The notes under the pieces are model-generated. The model was not told the DNA's origin, did no database searches, and saw only the letters and a program-made list of their open reading frames with translations. A stretch of 64,000 nt of DNA from Shewanella mangrovisoli. GTDB taxonomy: Bacteria > Pseudomonadota > Gammaproteobacteria > Enterobacterales > Shewanellaceae. Positions within the stretch are counted from its first letter, which is position 1. Each line of letters starts with the position of its first letter. The stretch is from NCBI RefSeq assembly GCF_019457635.1, contig NZ_CP080412.1:434001-498000 (forward strand). Reading direction: 5' to 3'. Below are positions 9,449 to 19,399 of the stretch, one piece after another. The position numbers and the translations under genes were made by a program.

Positions 9449-9479
9449 ATATCGCTTCTAAATTTATATCGCTTCTAAA
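9446..9479. repeat. ilvY: Perfect 17-bp tandem duplication at the end of ilvY
   Basis: TTTATATCGCTTCTAAA occurs twice back to back (9446-9462 and 9463-9479). The second copy encodes the last codons and stop of ilvY. The first overlaps the T-tract of the terminator. It looks like a slippage-type duplication that keeps the ilvY stop unchanged. Confidence 0.85.
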
Positions 9480-10336
9480 AACGCATTCACTATCGGATCG
9501 TCCAAGCGTTTGACCTTGCAGCAACAACCCAGCTCAAAGGGCGCAATGCCCACGGGGGAGGCTAACAGTTGGATCCTATCCCGCACTGGGCTGTTATTGA
9601 TCACCACTTCAGGGGTGATGCTCACCCCACATCCGAGCGCCACCATGGAGGCTATCGCTTCTTGTCCCGACACCTGCGCATAGATATTGGGGCTTATTCC
9701 CATCTGTTTGAACCAATTATCGGCACGGCGTCGCCCCGGGCCATGGTCGGGAATGATAAAGGGCACCCGCGACCAATCTATGGGGACTTGGCTTATCAGT
9801 TGCTGCACCGCGCAGCGCATGGTCGGCGCGATTAATGACAAGGGCACATCGTCAATCTTGGCGAAATGCAAAGTGGCAGGAAAGGGATCCGGCAGTGCGG
9901 CAATGGCAATGTCGGCGCGATTTTGTTGCACTTCGGCCAGTGCATTGGCGGCATCTCCCGTGGTCAGAGCAATCTCAACAAAGGGATGGTCCTGCCGAAA
10001 ACGTTCCAGCAATTGCGGTAAATGGCTGTAGGCGGCGGTCACCGAGCAATAGAGATTTAAGGTGCCGCGCAGTACATCCTGCTTGAGATCGATACTATGC
10101 CGCAGGTTGCGCCAATGGTGCAAGGTCTGCTCGGCGAACAATTTAAACTCGCGCCCTGCATGGGTTAAGGTCACGCTGCGATTATCCCGTTCGAATAATT
10201 TGGCGTTCACTTCTTCTTCGAGCCGTTGTAAGGCGCGACTTAAGGTCGAGGGACTGACGTGCATCTGCTCCGCTGTCTTGGCGAAGTGCAAACTGTCACA
10301 TAAGTGTAGGTACAATTTGAGGGTGCGTATGTCCAT
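9464..10336 (-). CDS. ilvY: LysR-type regulator IlvY
   Basis: IlvY activates ilvC in response to acetolactate/acetohydroxybutyrate. The 290-residue protein has an N-terminal winged helix-turn-helix (MDIRTLKLYLHLCDSLHFAK...SPSTLSRALQRLEEE) and a LysR effector domain. Divergent placement from ilvC, separated by about 200 bp, is the classical ilvY-ilvC arrangement and supports the assignment. The start ATG is at 10336. Its own promoter and the ilvC promoter share the intergenic region, where a LysR-type inverted repeat is visible. Confidence 0.92.
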   Translation of the reverse strand: MDIRTLKLYLHLCDSLHFAKTAEQMHVSPSTLSRALQRLEEEVNAKLFERDNRSVTLTHAGREFKLFAEQTLHHWRNLRHSIDLKQDVLRGTLNLYCSVTAAYSHLPQLLERFRQDHPFVEIALTTGDAANALAEVQQNRADIAIAALPDPFPATLHFAKIDDVPLSLIAPTMRCAVQQLISQVPIDWSRVPFIIPDHGPGRRRADNWFKQMGISPNIYAQVSGQEAIASMVALGCGVSITPEVVINNSPVRDRIQLLASPVGIAPFELGCCCKVKRLDDPIVNAFLEAI

Positions 10337-10383
10337 AACCTCGTCCTATTGGCCGCTTATCAAGGGTGTTGTCACCGAAAATG

Positions 10384-10404
10384 ACATTGCATAAAACGCA
10401 ATGT
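10384..10404. promoter_or_regulatory. Putative IlvY operator
   Basis: Perfect 7-bp inverted repeat ACATTGC (10384-10390), 7-base spacer, GCAATGT (10398-10404), lying 48 bp upstream of the ilvY start codon in the divergent ilvY-ilvC region. It has the size of a LysR-type T-N11-A site, and TTGC/GCAA arms are a feature of the E. coli IlvY operators as I recall them. Assignment is by position and symmetry only. Confidence 0.55.
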
Positions 10405-10532
10405 GAGGTTTCGAATATATCATTTTAAGCAACGATAGCCATAGGTTATAGTGATTTTAATCACAACCAGTCATTAACAAAAAGTTGATATTGGTTGAGT
10501 CCCAAATTCCCGACTGAAAGGTGGTATCTCAG

Positions 10533-12011
10533 ATGGCTAACTATTTTAACTCTCTGAATTTACGTCAACAATTAGCACAGCTTGGCCAATGTCGTTTCAT
10601 GGACCGTTCTGAATTCAGCGACGGCTGCAATTACATCAAAGATTGGAATATTGTTATTTTAGGTTGTGGTGCTCAGGGTCTTAACCAAGGTCTGAACATG
10701 CGTGACTCGGGGCTGAATATTGCTTATGCCCTGCGCCCAGAGGCCATTGCTCAAAAGCGTGCCTCATGGCAAAAAGCCACAGACAATGGCTTCAGAGTCG
10801 GTACTTTTGAAGAGCTGATCCCAACGGCGGATTTAGTGCTGAACTTAACGCCAGATAAGCAGCACTCCAATGTGGTTAGTGCCGTGATGCCGCTGATGAA
10901 GCAGGGTGCAACGCTGTCCTATTCCCACGGTTTTAACATCGTAGAAGAAGGCATGCAGATCCGCCCCGATATCACAGTTGTGATGGTTGCGCCTAAGTGT
11001 CCAGGTACTGAAGTGCGTGAAGAATACAAGCGTGGTTTTGGTGTGCCGACCTTGATTGCAGTGCACCCTGAAAACGACCCTAATGGTGATGGTTTAGACA
11101 TTGCGAAAGCCTATGCGAGTGCCACAGGTGGTGACCGCGCGGGCGTGTTGCAATCTTCCTTTATCGCCGAAGTGAAATCGGATCTGATGGGCGAACAAAC
11201 CATTCTCTGCGGTATGTTGCAGACGGGCGCTATCTTAGGTTACGACAAGATGGTGGCCGATGGTGTTGAACCTGGCTATGCCGCTAAGTTAATCCAACAA
11301 GGTTGGGAAACCGTGACCGAGGCGCTTAAGCACGGCGGTATCACCAACATGATGGACAGACTGTCTAATCCAGCCAAGATTAAAGCGTTTGAAATTGCAG
11401 AAGATTTAAAAGAAATCCTGCAACCCTTATTCGAAAAACATATGGATGACATCATCAGCGGCGAGTTTTCTCGCACTATGATGCAAGACTGGGCCAATGA
11501 CGACGCTAACCTGCTGCGTTGGCGCGCCGAAACCGCCGAAACGGGCTTCGAAAATGCCCCTGTTTCGAGCGAGCATATCGACGAGCAAACCTATTTCGAC
11601 AAGGGGATTTTCCTGGTCGCGATGATCAAAGCCGGTGTCGAATTAGCCTTCGATACTATGGTGTCGGCGGGTATTGTTGAAGAGTCCGCCTATTACGAAT
11701 CACTGCATGAAACGCCGTTGATCGCTAACACCATCGCCCGTAAACGTCTGTACGAGATGAACGTGGTGATCTCGGATACCGCAGAATACGGTTGTTATCT
11801 GTTCAACCATGCTGCCGTGCCTATGCTGCGTGACTATGTGAATGCCATGTCGTCTGAGTATTTAGGTGCGGGTCTGAAGGACAGTTCTAACAACGTCGAT
11901 AACCTGCAGTTAATCGCCATCAATGATGCGATTCGCCACACCTCAGTTGAGTATATCGGTGCGGAACTTCGTGGTTATATGACTGATATGAAAAGCATTG
12001 TTGGAGCTTAA
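10533..12011 (+). CDS. ilvC: Ketol-acid reductoisomerase (class II)
   Basis: IlvC converts acetolactate and acetohydroxybutyrate to the dihydroxy acids using NADPH, the second common step of valine and isoleucine synthesis. The protein begins [18 protein letters not shown], as in E. coli, and has the Rossmann loop [19 protein letters not shown] and the duplicated C-terminal knotted domain of the long class II enzymes. Length 492 matches the family. A GTG four codons upstream (10521) is in frame, but AAAGGTGG sits there as the ribosome binding site for ATG 10533. It is controlled by divergent IlvY. Confidence 0.97.
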   Translation: MANYFNSLNLRQQLAQLGQCRFMDRSEFSDGCNYIKDWNIVILGCGAQGLNQGLNMRDSGLNIAYALRPEAIAQKRASWQKATDNGFRVGTFEELIPTADLVLNLTPDKQHSNVVSAVMPLMKQGATLSYSHGFNIVEEGMQIRPDITVVMVAPKCPGTEVREEYKRGFGVPTLIAVHPENDPNGDGLDIAKAYASATGGDRAGVLQSSFIAEVKSDLMGEQTILCGMLQTGAILGYDKMVADGVEPGYAAKLIQQGWETVTEALKHGGITNMMDRLSNPAKIKAFEIAEDLKEILQPLFEKHMDDIISGEFSRTMMQDWANDDANLLRWRAETAETGFENAPVSSEHIDEQTYFDKGIFLVAMIKAGVELAFDTMVSAGIVEESAYYESLHETPLIANTIARKRLYEMNVVISDTAEYGCYLFNHAAVPMLRDYVNAMSSEYLGAGLKDSSNNVDNLQLIAINDAIRHTSVEYIGAELRGYMTDMKSIVGA

Positions 12012-12356
12012 TTGATAAAAGCCGAGCCCCTAAGGATGTGGGGCTCGGCGGCGCAAATTTATTCCTGCTTCGTAGGTTGTCGAGCGGGCAAAACCGACAT
12101 GGGTTAGTAAGCGATCAGTTTCACTAACGCGCGTTTGTTAACGTTTCACTTTGTTGTTTTGCATTGTCTCGGCAGGGAAGCTGAATTTTTTTGACATTAG
12201 ATAATTTTTTATTGTGTTTGGCTGTCGCTTTATGGTAAAGCTAATAACTCGCGGCGGGACAAGGTTCCCAAGGCAAGCATCGCTCAGGCTTAAAAGTGAG
12301 TAGCGATAAGAATTTCAGCGATACACATACAGAACACCGATTAGGAACCCATATTG
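12012..12356 (+). other. ilvC-ilvL intergenic region
   Basis: About 345 bases hold a hairpin just after ilvC (12021-12049) and the promoter region of the ilvG operon. TTGACA at 12191-12196 sits in an AT-rich tract, but no good -10 lies at the usual distance. An alternative is TTGGCT followed 18 bases later by TAATAA near 12240. Neither is certain. Confidence 0.4.
12021..12049 (+). terminator. Hairpin after ilvC
   Basis: Perfect 10-bp stem GCCGAGCCCC / GGGGCTCGGC with a 9-base loop, starting 9 bases after the ilvC stop. It is GC-rich and strong but lacks a proper T-tract, so it may terminate weakly or stabilise the ilvC 3' end. Confidence 0.65.
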
Positions 12357-12446
12357 ATGTTTAACCAAGCTGCCAAGCTCATTCTCGTGATTATTACCGT
12401 AGTGATTATTAAATCACAGCGGGGGCGGCGCATGGCAAACTGGTAG
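12357..12446 (+). CDS. ilvL: ilvGMDA operon leader peptide
   Basis: A 29-codon frame begins MFNQAAKLILVIITVVII and ends ...MANW. Eleven consecutive codons are Leu, Ile, Val or Thr (five Ile, three Val, two Leu, one Thr), the regulatory amino acids of this pathway. It lies upstream of ilvG and is followed within 30 bases by a GC-rich terminator hairpin. This is the layout of a translation-coupled attenuator as in enteric ilvL: ribosome stalling on scarce branched-chain tRNAs would favour an antiterminator. The peptide itself probably has no other function. It is identified directly from the DNA. Confidence 0.88.
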   Translation: MFNQAAKLILVIITVVIIKSQRGRRMANW

Positions 12447-12470
12447 ACCTAAAAGGTTAAAAGTTTCGAA

Positions 12471-12510
12471 AGAACCCCCCGCTCCGAAAGGACCGGGGGG
12501 TTCTTCGTTT
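12471..12510 (+). terminator. ilv attenuator terminator
   Basis: AGAACCCCCC (12471-12480) pairs with GGGGGGTTCT (12495-12504) around a 14-base loop, followed by T-rich CGTTTT. It lies between the ilvL stop and ilvG. Together with the leader codons it forms the attenuator. A C/G-rich segment in the leader (GCGGGGGCGGCG around 12418-12430) could serve in the competing fold. Confidence 0.88.
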
Positions 12511-12600
12511 TCAGGCCCTAGGTTTTGGAAATGAGGTTTCGAAATAGCACAAATTACGAGTCGATTTTCGGCATTTCAGGATCAAGGTAGCGAGAGAAAT

Positions 12601-14274
12601 ATGGAACCAGGGCAGATGATTAGAGGCGCAGACGCAGTCATAAAAGTGTTGGCAGCACATGGTGTTACCACAGTATTTGGTTACCCCGGTGGTGCCATTA
12701 TGCCAATCTACGATGCCCTCTATGGAAGCCCTGTCGAACATCTCTTAAGCCGCCACGAACAAGGCGCAGCCTTTGCCGCAGTAGGTTACGCCAGAGCCAG
12801 TGGTAAAACCGGCGTGTGCTTTGCGACCTCTGGCCCTGGTGCGACTAACCTAATCACTTCGCTTGCCGATGCGTTATTGGATTCTGTACCTGTTGTCGCT
12901 ATCACGGGTCAGGTTTCAACCGCCGTGATTGGCACAGATGCGTTTCAAGAAATCGATGTATTGGGCATGTCCTTAAGCTGCACTAAGCACAGCTTTATGG
13001 TGACGGATGTCAACGATCTGATCCCGACCCTGTATCAAGCCTTCGAAATCGCCGCATCTGGCCGACCCGGCCCAGTGCTGGTGGATATCCCTAAGGATAT
13101 TCAAATCGCACAACTGGAATATCGCACTCCCTTGCTGGCGGTAACTAATGAGCCACAGGCGAGCGTCTGTGAGATTGAAGCGGCCCGCGCCCTGTTAGCA
13201 GAGGCGAAGCAGCCTATGTTGTACGTGGGTGGCGGTGTGGGGATGGCGGGCGCTGTCGACCAACTGCGGGAATTTATCAAAGCCACGGGGATGCCATCGG
13301 TCGCCACGTTAAAAGGCTTAGGCAGTATTGCACATGGCACCCCAGGTTATTTGGGCATGTTAGGTATGCATGGCGGAAAGGCGGCCAACCTCGCGGTGCA
13401 GGATTGTGATTTATTAGTGGTTGCTGGCGCGCGCTTCGATGACAGGGTGACTGGACGTTTAGCAACCTTTGCCAACAAGGCCAAAGTCATCCATTTAGAT
13501 ATCGATGCCGCCGAGCTAGGCAAACTGCGCCAGCCCGATGTGGCCATCGCCGGTGATTTACGCCAGATTTTCCCCGCTTTGACTATGGCGCTGAACATCA
13601 CGCCTTGGCAGGCAGAGGTTGAACACCTTGCCCGTAAACATCAATGGGATTATCAACATCCCGGCAGCTTAATCTACGCCCCTGCCATGCTGCGCCGTTT
13701 AGCCAATAAACTGCCCGAAGACAGCGTCGTATGCTGCGATGTGGGCCAGCATCAAATGTGGGTTGCCCAACATATGTGGTTCCGTCGCCCTGAAGATCAT
13801 TTATCCAGCGCAGGTTTAGGCACTATGGGCTTTGGTTTACCCGCCGCTATCGGCGCCCAAGTGGCTCGCCCCGATGCAACTGTGGTCACAGTGTCTGGCG
13901 ATGGCTCTTTTATGATGAACGTGCAGGAGCTCACCACCATCAAGCGCCGCAAATTACCGGTGAAGATCCTGCTGATCGACAACCAAAAACTGGGGATGGT
14001 GAAACAGTGGCAACAGCTATTCTTTGAAGAGCGCTACAGCGAAACCGATCTGTCAGACAATCCTGATTTTGTGCAACTCGCTTCGGCCTTCGATATTCCC
14101 GGCCGCACGATTTTCTCTTCCGACGAAGTGGAAGAGGCCTTAACCGAAATGTTAGCGGCTAAGGGACCCTATTTGTTACACGTAGCAATCGACGATGCTT
14201 TTAACGTTTGGCCACTGGTGCCCCCCGGCGCATCAAACAGCGATATGATGGACGAAATGGAGAAACAAACATGA
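12601..14274 (+). CDS. ilvG: Acetolactate synthase II, large (catalytic) subunit
   Basis: This thiamine-diphosphate enzyme condenses pyruvate with pyruvate or 2-oxobutyrate, the first common step of branched-chain synthesis. The 557-residue product shows [16 protein letters not shown], the catalytic Glu region [16 protein letters not shown], the FAD-binding middle domain, and the ThDP/Mg motif [14 protein letters not shown]...LLIDNQ. The frame is intact, unlike ilvG of E. coli K-12, which carries a frameshift. It is the first structural gene after the attenuator, and its stop overlaps the ilvM start (ATGA), implying translational coupling of the two subunits. Confidence 0.96.
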   Translation: MEPGQMIRGADAVIKVLAAHGVTTVFGYPGGAIMPIYDALYGSPVEHLLSRHEQGAAFAAVGYARASGKTGVCFATSGPGATNLITSLADALLDSVPVVAITGQVSTAVIGTDAFQEIDVLGMSLSCTKHSFMVTDVNDLIPTLYQAFEIAASGRPGPVLVDIPKDIQIAQLEYRTPLLAVTNEPQASVCEIEAARALLAEAKQPMLYVGGGVGMAGAVDQLREFIKATGMPSVATLKGLGSIAHGTPGYLGMLGMHGGKAANLAVQDCDLLVVAGARFDDRVTGRLATFANKAKVIHLDIDAAELGKLRQPDVAIAGDLRQIFPALTMALNITPWQAEVEHLARKHQWDYQHPGSLIYAPAMLRRLANKLPEDSVVCCDVGQHQMWVAQHMWFRRPEDHLSSAGLGTMGFGLPAAIGAQVARPDATVVTVSGDGSFMMNVQELTTIKRRKLPVKILLIDNQKLGMVKQWQQLFFEERYSETDLSDNPDFVQLASAFDIPGRTIFSSDEVEEALTEMLAAKGPYLLHVAIDDAFNVWPLVPPGASNSDMMDEMEKQT

Positions 14275-14531
14275 TCCACTCCCTAGAATTAACGGTTCAA
14301 CAACGCCCAGAAGTGATAGAACGTGTACTACGTGTGACTCGTCACCGTGGTTTTACGGTCACCCAAATGCAAATGCGGATGAACGACGATGCGAGTCTAT
14401 CGCTGGATATGGAAGTGGACAGCGAGCGCGCCATCGAGCTGCTCAGTAATCAACTGAATAAATTGATTGATGTCACCCAATGCAAGGTCTTGTTACCGCT
14501 AAACTTGCAACAACAAAAAGTACACGCATAA
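14271..14531 (+). CDS. ilvM: Acetolactate synthase II, small (regulatory) subunit
   Basis: The 86-residue ACT-domain protein begins [22 protein letters not shown] and contains the HRGFTVTQM segment typical of IlvM. The start ATG at 14271 overlaps the ilvG stop by four bases. A longer in-frame extension reaching into ilvG exists but is excluded by this coupling and by normal IlvM length. IlvM stabilises and regulates IlvG. Confidence 0.94.
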   Translation: MIHSLELTVQQRPEVIERVLRVTRHRGFTVTQMQMRMNDDASLSLDMEVDSERAIELLSNQLNKLIDVTQCKVLLPLNLQQQKVHA

Positions 14532-14610
14532 GCATCCAGTGGCTGCGGTATTAGCACTGCAGTAAGGCCCTAAGGGCACGATTTTCGATTTGAGATAAAG
14601 GATAGAGTCA

Positions 14611-16470
14611 ATGCCAAAGTTACGTTCAGCAACCAGTACCGAAGGCCGCAATATGGCGGGTGCCCGTGCGCTATGGCGCGCCACAGGGGTGAAAGACAAT
14701 GATTTTGGTAAGCCGATTATTGCGATTGCCAACTCCTTTACTCAGTTTGTTCCCGGCCATGTGCACTTAAAAGATATGGGCTCTCTGGTGGCGAGCGCCA
14801 TCGAAGAAGCGGGAGGCATTGCTAAGGAATTCAATACCATCGCCGTCGACGATGGTATCGCCATGGGCCACGGTGGCATGCTCTACAGTCTACCTTCGCG
14901 GGAGCTTATCGCCGATAGCGTCGAGTATATGGCCAATGCCCACTGCGCCGATGCGCTGGTTTGTATCTCTAACTGCGACAAAATCACCCCCGGCATGTTG
15001 ATGGCGGCGCTGCGCCTCAATATCCCCGTGGTATTTGTGTCGGGCGGGCCGATGGAAGCGGGTAAAACTAAGCTGTCGGACAAGCTTATTAAGCTCGATT
15101 TAGTCGATGCCATGGTGGCGGCGGCCGACTCGAGTGTAAGCGATGAGGATAGCGCTAAAATCGAACGCAGTGCTTGCCCTACATGTGGTTCCTGTTCGGG
15201 CATGTTTACCGCTAACTCGATGAACTGTTTAACTGAAGCCTTAGGTCTGTCGCTGCCGGGCAACGGCTCTATGCTCGCGACCCATAGCGACCGCCGCGAA
15301 CTGTTTTTAGAAGCGGGCCGCCGCGTGATGGCGCTGACCAAACGTTACTACGAACAAGATGATGCCTCTGCACTGCCACGCAATATCGCCAGCTTTAAAG
15401 CCTTTGAGAACGCCATGGCGCTGGATATTGCCATGGGCGGTTCGTCCAATACTGTGTTGCACTTATTGGCTGCGGCGCAGGAAGCTGACGTGGCATTCAC
15501 TATGGACGATATCGACCGTATGTCGCGCCAAGTGCCGCATCTGTGTAAGGTGGCGCCGTCGACCGCTAAATACCATATGGAAGATGTGCACCGCGCCGGT
15601 GGCGTAATGGGTATCTTAGGCGAACTCGACCGCGCTGGACTGCTGCATACCGATGTGCCACACGTTGCCGCCGATGCGGGTGGCAATCTCAAGTCGGTGC
15701 TCGCCAAGTTCGATGTGATGCAAACCCAAGATGACAAAGTAAAACAATTTTTTATGGCGGGGCCTGCGGGCATTCCCACCACTAAAGCCTTTAGCCAAGA
15801 CTGCCGCTGGCCATCGCTGGACGATGACAGGCGTGAAGGTTGTATCCGTAGCCGCGAGTTTGCCTTCAGCCAAGAGGGCGGTCTGGCCGTGTTGTCGGGC
15901 AATCTGGCCGACAATGGCTGTATCGTTAAAACTGCGGGTGTGGATGAGTCTAACCTGATCTTTACTGGCAGCGCTCGGGTGTACGAAAGCCAAGACGATG
16001 CAGTCGCTGGCATCTTAGGTGGCGAAGTGGTGGCGGGTGATGTGGTGGTGATTCGTTACGAAGGGCCAAAAGGCGGCCCGGGTATGCAAGAAATGTTGTA
16101 CCCAACCAGTTACTTAAAATCCCGTGGCTTAGGCAAGGCCTGCGCGCTGATCACCGACGGCCGCTTCTCAGGTGGAACATCCGGTTTATCTATCGGCCAT
16201 GTGTCGCCCGAGGCGGCGGCGGGCGGCACGATTGCCTTGATTGAAAACGGCGATCGCATCGAAATCGATATTCCCAAGCGCAGTATCAAGCTTGCGGTGA
16301 GTGATGCCGAGTTAGCGGCGCGCCGTGAAACCATGCTCGTCCGTGGGCCAATGGCGTGGAAACCGCTTTCGCGTCAGCGTTATGTGTCGATGGCGCTTAA
16401 AGCCTACGCCATGCTTGCCACCAGTGCCGATAAGGGCGCGGTGCGCGATCGCAGTAAGTTGGAGGACTGA
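14611..16470 (+). CDS. ilvD: Dihydroxy-acid dehydratase
   Basis: IlvD dehydrates dihydroxy acids to the 2-oxo acid precursors of valine and isoleucine, using an Fe-S cluster. The 619-residue product starts [21 protein letters not shown], with cluster cysteines in CISNCDK and [17 protein letters not shown] and the signature GRFSGGTSG near 520. The ribosome binding site AAAGGA precedes ATG 14611. It follows ilvM by 79 bp with no ilvE between. The ilvA ribosome binding site GGAGG lies in its last codons. Confidence 0.97.
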   Translation: MPKLRSATSTEGRNMAGARALWRATGVKDNDFGKPIIAIANSFTQFVPGHVHLKDMGSLVASAIEEAGGIAKEFNTIAVDDGIAMGHGGMLYSLPSRELIADSVEYMANAHCADALVCISNCDKITPGMLMAALRLNIPVVFVSGGPMEAGKTKLSDKLIKLDLVDAMVAAADSSVSDEDSAKIERSACPTCGSCSGMFTANSMNCLTEALGLSLPGNGSMLATHSDRRELFLEAGRRVMALTKRYYEQDDASALPRNIASFKAFENAMALDIAMGGSSNTVLHLLAAAQEADVAFTMDDIDRMSRQVPHLCKVAPSTAKYHMEDVHRAGGVMGILGELDRAGLLHTDVPHVAADAGGNLKSVLAKFDVMQTQDDKVKQFFMAGPAGIPTTKAFSQDCRWPSLDDDRREGCIRSREFAFSQEGGLAVLSGNLADNGCIVKTAGVDESNLIFTGSARVYESQDDAVAGILGGEVVAGDVVVIRYEGPKGGPGMQEMLYPTSYLKSRGLGKACALITDGRFSGGTSGLSIGHVSPEAAAGGTIALIENGDRIEIDIPKRSIKLAVSDAELAARRETMLVRGPMAWKPLSRQRYVSMALKAYAMLATSADKGAVRDRSKLED

Positions 16471-16471
16471 T

Positions 16472-18130
16472 ATGTTATCTCTCGCATCGTCGCAAACGGA
16501 GCAGGCTGAGGTGCAGACCTCTCAAGTTCAGTCCGATAAGTCGCAGTCGGCCACTTCTGCCTTAGAAAAGAGTCAGCTTGCGCAAAGTTACTTGCAAAAA
16601 ATCCTGCTGTCGTCGGTTTATGACGTTGCGAAAGTGACGCCACTCTCCAGCCTTAATAAACTCTCGGCGCGTTTGGGTTGCCAAGTGTTTTTAAAGCGTG
16701 AGGATATGCAGCCTGTGCATTCCTTCAAGCTGCGCGGTGCCTATAACCGTATCGCCCAGTTGAGCCAAGCCGAATGTCAACGCGGCGTGGTGTGCGCCTC
16801 GGCGGGCAACCATGCCCAAGGCGTGGCCATGTCGGCGGCCAGTCGTGGTGTGGATGCGGTGATTGTGATGCCCGAAACTACGCCGGATATTAAAGTCGAT
16901 GCGGTGCGCCGTTTAGGCGGCAATGTGGTGTTGCACGGTCAAGCCTTTGATCAGGCCAATGGCTTTGCAATGGAGATGGCGCAGCAGGAAGGTCGGGTGT
17001 ATATCGCCCCCTTCGATGACGAAGCCGTTATCGCTGGCCAAGGCACTATCGCCCAAGAAATGTTGCAACAGCAGCGCGATCTTGAGGTGGTATTTGTGCC
17101 CGTGGGCGGCGGTGGCTTAATTGCTGGGATTGCCGCCTATTACAAGGCGGTGATGCCACAGGTTAAAATCGTTGGCGTTGAGCCTGAAGATGCGGCCTGC
17201 TTAAAAGCGGCGATGGAGGCAGGCGAGCCTGTCACACTCCCGCAAGTTGGTTTGTTTGCCGATGGGGTTGCGGTTAAACGTATCGGCACTGAGCCATTTC
17301 GCTTAGCCAAGCTGTTTGTGGATGAAGTAGTGACGGTCACGTCCGACGAAATTTGCGCCGCCGTTAAAGATATTTTTGAAGATACCCGCGCCATTGCCGA
17401 ACCTGCGGGCGCTTTATCCCTTGCTGGGCTTAAAAAATATGTCAGCACCAATGCCACAGGCGAGAGTGGTAAGGGGGAGAAGGTCGCGGCGATTTTAAGT
17501 GGCGCGAATGTGAACTTCCACAGCCTGCGTTATGTATCCGAGCGCTGTGAGCTGGGTGAACAAAAAGAAGCCGTGCTGGCGGTTAAAGTGCCCGAGCGTC
17601 CCGGCAGCTTCCTGCGTTTTTGTGAGTTGCTCGAAAAGCGGGTGATGACCGAATTTAACTATCGCTTTAGCAGCCGCGATATGGCGGTGGTGTTTGCGGG
17701 TATTCGTTTGACCAAAGGCCATGGCGAATTAGAGCAGATCATCAATACCTTGGAAGATAATGGTTTCGAGGTGCAGGACTTATCAGGTGATGAAACCGCG
17801 AAATTGCATGTGCGTTATATGGTCGGCGGTCATCCGCCAGAGCCGTTAGAGGAGCGCCTATTTAGCTTTGAGTTTCCCGAGCATCCCGGTGCGCTGCTGA
17901 AGTTTTTAACCACCCTGCAGAGCAAGTGGAATATCAGTTTATTCCATTACCGTAATCACGGCGCGGCCTTTGGACGGGTGCTGGCGGGTTTTGAAGTCCC
18001 CGAGGGCGATGCTTTGCCGTTTCAGCAGTTTTTAACTGAGCTGGGATTTGTCTATCAAGAAGAGACGCAAAGCCCTGCTTATCAGCTGTTTTTGAATGCC
18101 GGAAAAGGAAAAAAGAACCTGCCTTTGTAA
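16472..18130 (+). CDS. ilvA: Threonine ammonia-lyase, biosynthetic
   Basis: IlvA deaminates threonine to 2-oxobutyrate, the committed step to isoleucine. The PLP lysine is in SFKLRGAYN, the cofactor phosphate loop is VGGGGLIAG, and two ACT-like regulatory domains follow (about 375-550), with EQKEAVLAVKVPERPGSF and LEERLFSFEFPEHPGALL. The start is ATG 16472, one base after the ilvD stop, with GGAGG at 16461-16465; the open frame extends into ilvD but that part is spurious. At 552 residues it is longer than the E. coli enzyme, owing to a Gln/Ser-rich N-terminal extension of about 30 residues. Allosteric inhibition by isoleucine is expected. Confidence 0.96.
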   Translation: MLSLASSQTEQAEVQTSQVQSDKSQSATSALEKSQLAQSYLQKILLSSVYDVAKVTPLSSLNKLSARLGCQVFLKREDMQPVHSFKLRGAYNRIAQLSQAECQRGVVCASAGNHAQGVAMSAASRGVDAVIVMPETTPDIKVDAVRRLGGNVVLHGQAFDQANGFAMEMAQQEGRVYIAPFDDEAVIAGQGTIAQEMLQQQRDLEVVFVPVGGGGLIAGIAAYYKAVMPQVKIVGVEPEDAACLKAAMEAGEPVTLPQVGLFADGVAVKRIGTEPFRLAKLFVDEVVTVTSDEICAAVKDIFEDTRAIAEPAGALSLAGLKKYVSTNATGESGKGEKVAAILSGANVNFHSLRYVSERCELGEQKEAVLAVKVPERPGSFLRFCELLEKRVMTEFNYRFSSRDMAVVFAGIRLTKGHGELEQIINTLEDNGFEVQDLSGDETAKLHVRYMVGGHPPEPLEERLFSFEFPEHPGALLKFLTTLQSKWNISLFHYRNHGAAFGRVLAGFEVPEGDALPFQQFLTELGFVYQEETQSPAYQLFLNAGKGKKNLPL

Positions 18131-18165
18131 TCACTTAGCTTTAGGTTACAACTTAGGCTAAAGGA

Positions 18166-18188
18166 GGGGCGCACAGGCGCCCCTTTTT
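18166..18188 (+). terminator. Terminator of the ilvGMDA operon
   Basis: GGGGCGC (18166-18172), loop ACAG, GCGCCCC (18177-18183), then five T. It lies 36 bases after the ilvA stop. Confidence 0.92.
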
Positions 18189-18264
18189 GTGGTAGTTTGG
18201 TTTAACAAATCAAGAGTGAATGCTCTAGTAATCAGACCTCGACCCTACGCATTAAGGAGACATG

Positions 18265-19398
18265 ATGTTACCAGCACCGCATTTTTCTGCCTTTAATCCG
18301 CCTCGCCGCATTTTGATGGGGCCAGGTCCATCGGATGTTTATCCTGAAGTATTAGCCGCGCAGGCAAGGCCGACCGTTGGTCACCTAGACCCATTATTTG
18401 TTGGTATGATGGATGAGCTTAAGAGCCTGATCCAATATGCGTTTCAAACCAAAAATGAAATGACGATGGCTGTGTCGGCCCCCGGCAGCGCGGGCATGGA
18501 AACCTGTTTTGTGAACTTAGTTGAACCCGGCGAAAAGGTGATTGTGTGCCGTAACGGTGTGTTTGGTGAGCGTATGCGCCAAAACGTCGAGCGCGTCGGT
18601 GCGATTGCCGTGGTTGTGGATAACGAATGGGGCACGCCAGTCGACCCTGTTGCCGTTGAAACGGCGCTTAAGGCCAACCCCGATGCTAAATTCCTCGCCT
18701 TTGTGCATGCCGAAACCTCAACGGGCGCATTGAGTGATGCTAAAACCCTGTGCGCGCTGGCAAAACAATACGGCTGTTTATCGATTGTCGATGCGGTCAC
18801 ATCCCTAGGCGGTGTGGAATTAAGAGTCGATGAATGGGGAATTGATGCTATTTATTCTGGCAGCCAGAAATGTCTCTCCTGTGTACCAGGGTTATCGCCT
18901 GTGTCTTTCTCACCAAATGCGGTGGAAAAGCTTAAAAACCGTAAAACGCCGGTACAGAGCTGGTTCCTCGATCAAAGTCTGGTCATGGCCTATTGGACCA
19001 GCGCCGGCGGTAAGCGCAGTTATCACCACACTGCGCCCGTTAATGCGCTTTATGCCTTGCATGAATCGCTGCGTTTATTGGCCGAAGAAGGTTTAGAACA
19101 GGCTTGGCAACGCCACAAAGACATGCATTTAGTGCTACGCGCTGGGCTTGAAAAACTCGGCCTGAAATTTGTGGTTGCCGAAGCTTCACGCCTACCACAG
19201 CTTAATGCCATTTATATCCCCGAAGGCGTTGACGATGCCGCCGTACGCGCGCGTCTTCTCAAGGATTACAACCTTGAAATCGGTGCCGGTCTTGGTGCTC
19301 TAGCGGGCAAAGCTTGGCGCATCGGTTTAATGGGCTTTGGTGCCCGTCGTGAGAATGTCGCGCTCTGTTTGCGCGCTCTGGAAGAGGTGCTGAACTAA
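18265..19398 (+). CDS. Class V aminotransferase (alanine/serine-glyoxylate type)
   Basis: A PLP enzyme of the AGXT/SgaA group, with RILMGPGPSDVYPEVL at the N-terminus, SAPGSAGMETC, HAETSTGA, DAVTSLGG and the PLP-lysine motif SGSQKCL. Such enzymes transfer amino groups from alanine or serine to glyoxylate; the true donor here is not decidable. Two ATGs stand in tandem (18262 and 18265). GGAG at 18256-18259 is better spaced from the second, so I use that. It follows the ilv operon terminator, so it is a separate unit, probably joined to the lipoprotein gene beginning two bases after its stop. Confidence 0.88.
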   Translation: MLPAPHFSAFNPPRRILMGPGPSDVYPEVLAAQARPTVGHLDPLFVGMMDELKSLIQYAFQTKNEMTMAVSAPGSAGMETCFVNLVEPGEKVIVCRNGVFGERMRQNVERVGAIAVVVDNEWGTPVDPVAVETALKANPDAKFLAFVHAETSTGALSDAKTLCALAKQYGCLSIVDAVTSLGGVELRVDEWGIDAIYSGSQKCLSCVPGLSPVSFSPNAVEKLKNRKTPVQSWFLDQSLVMAYWTSAGGKRSYHHTAPVNALYALHESLRLLAEEGLEQAWQRHKDMHLVLRAGLEKLGLKFVVAEASRLPQLNAIYIPEGVDDAAVRARLLKDYNLEIGAGLGALAGKAWRIGLMGFGARRENVALCLRALEEVLN

Positions 19399-19399
19399 T

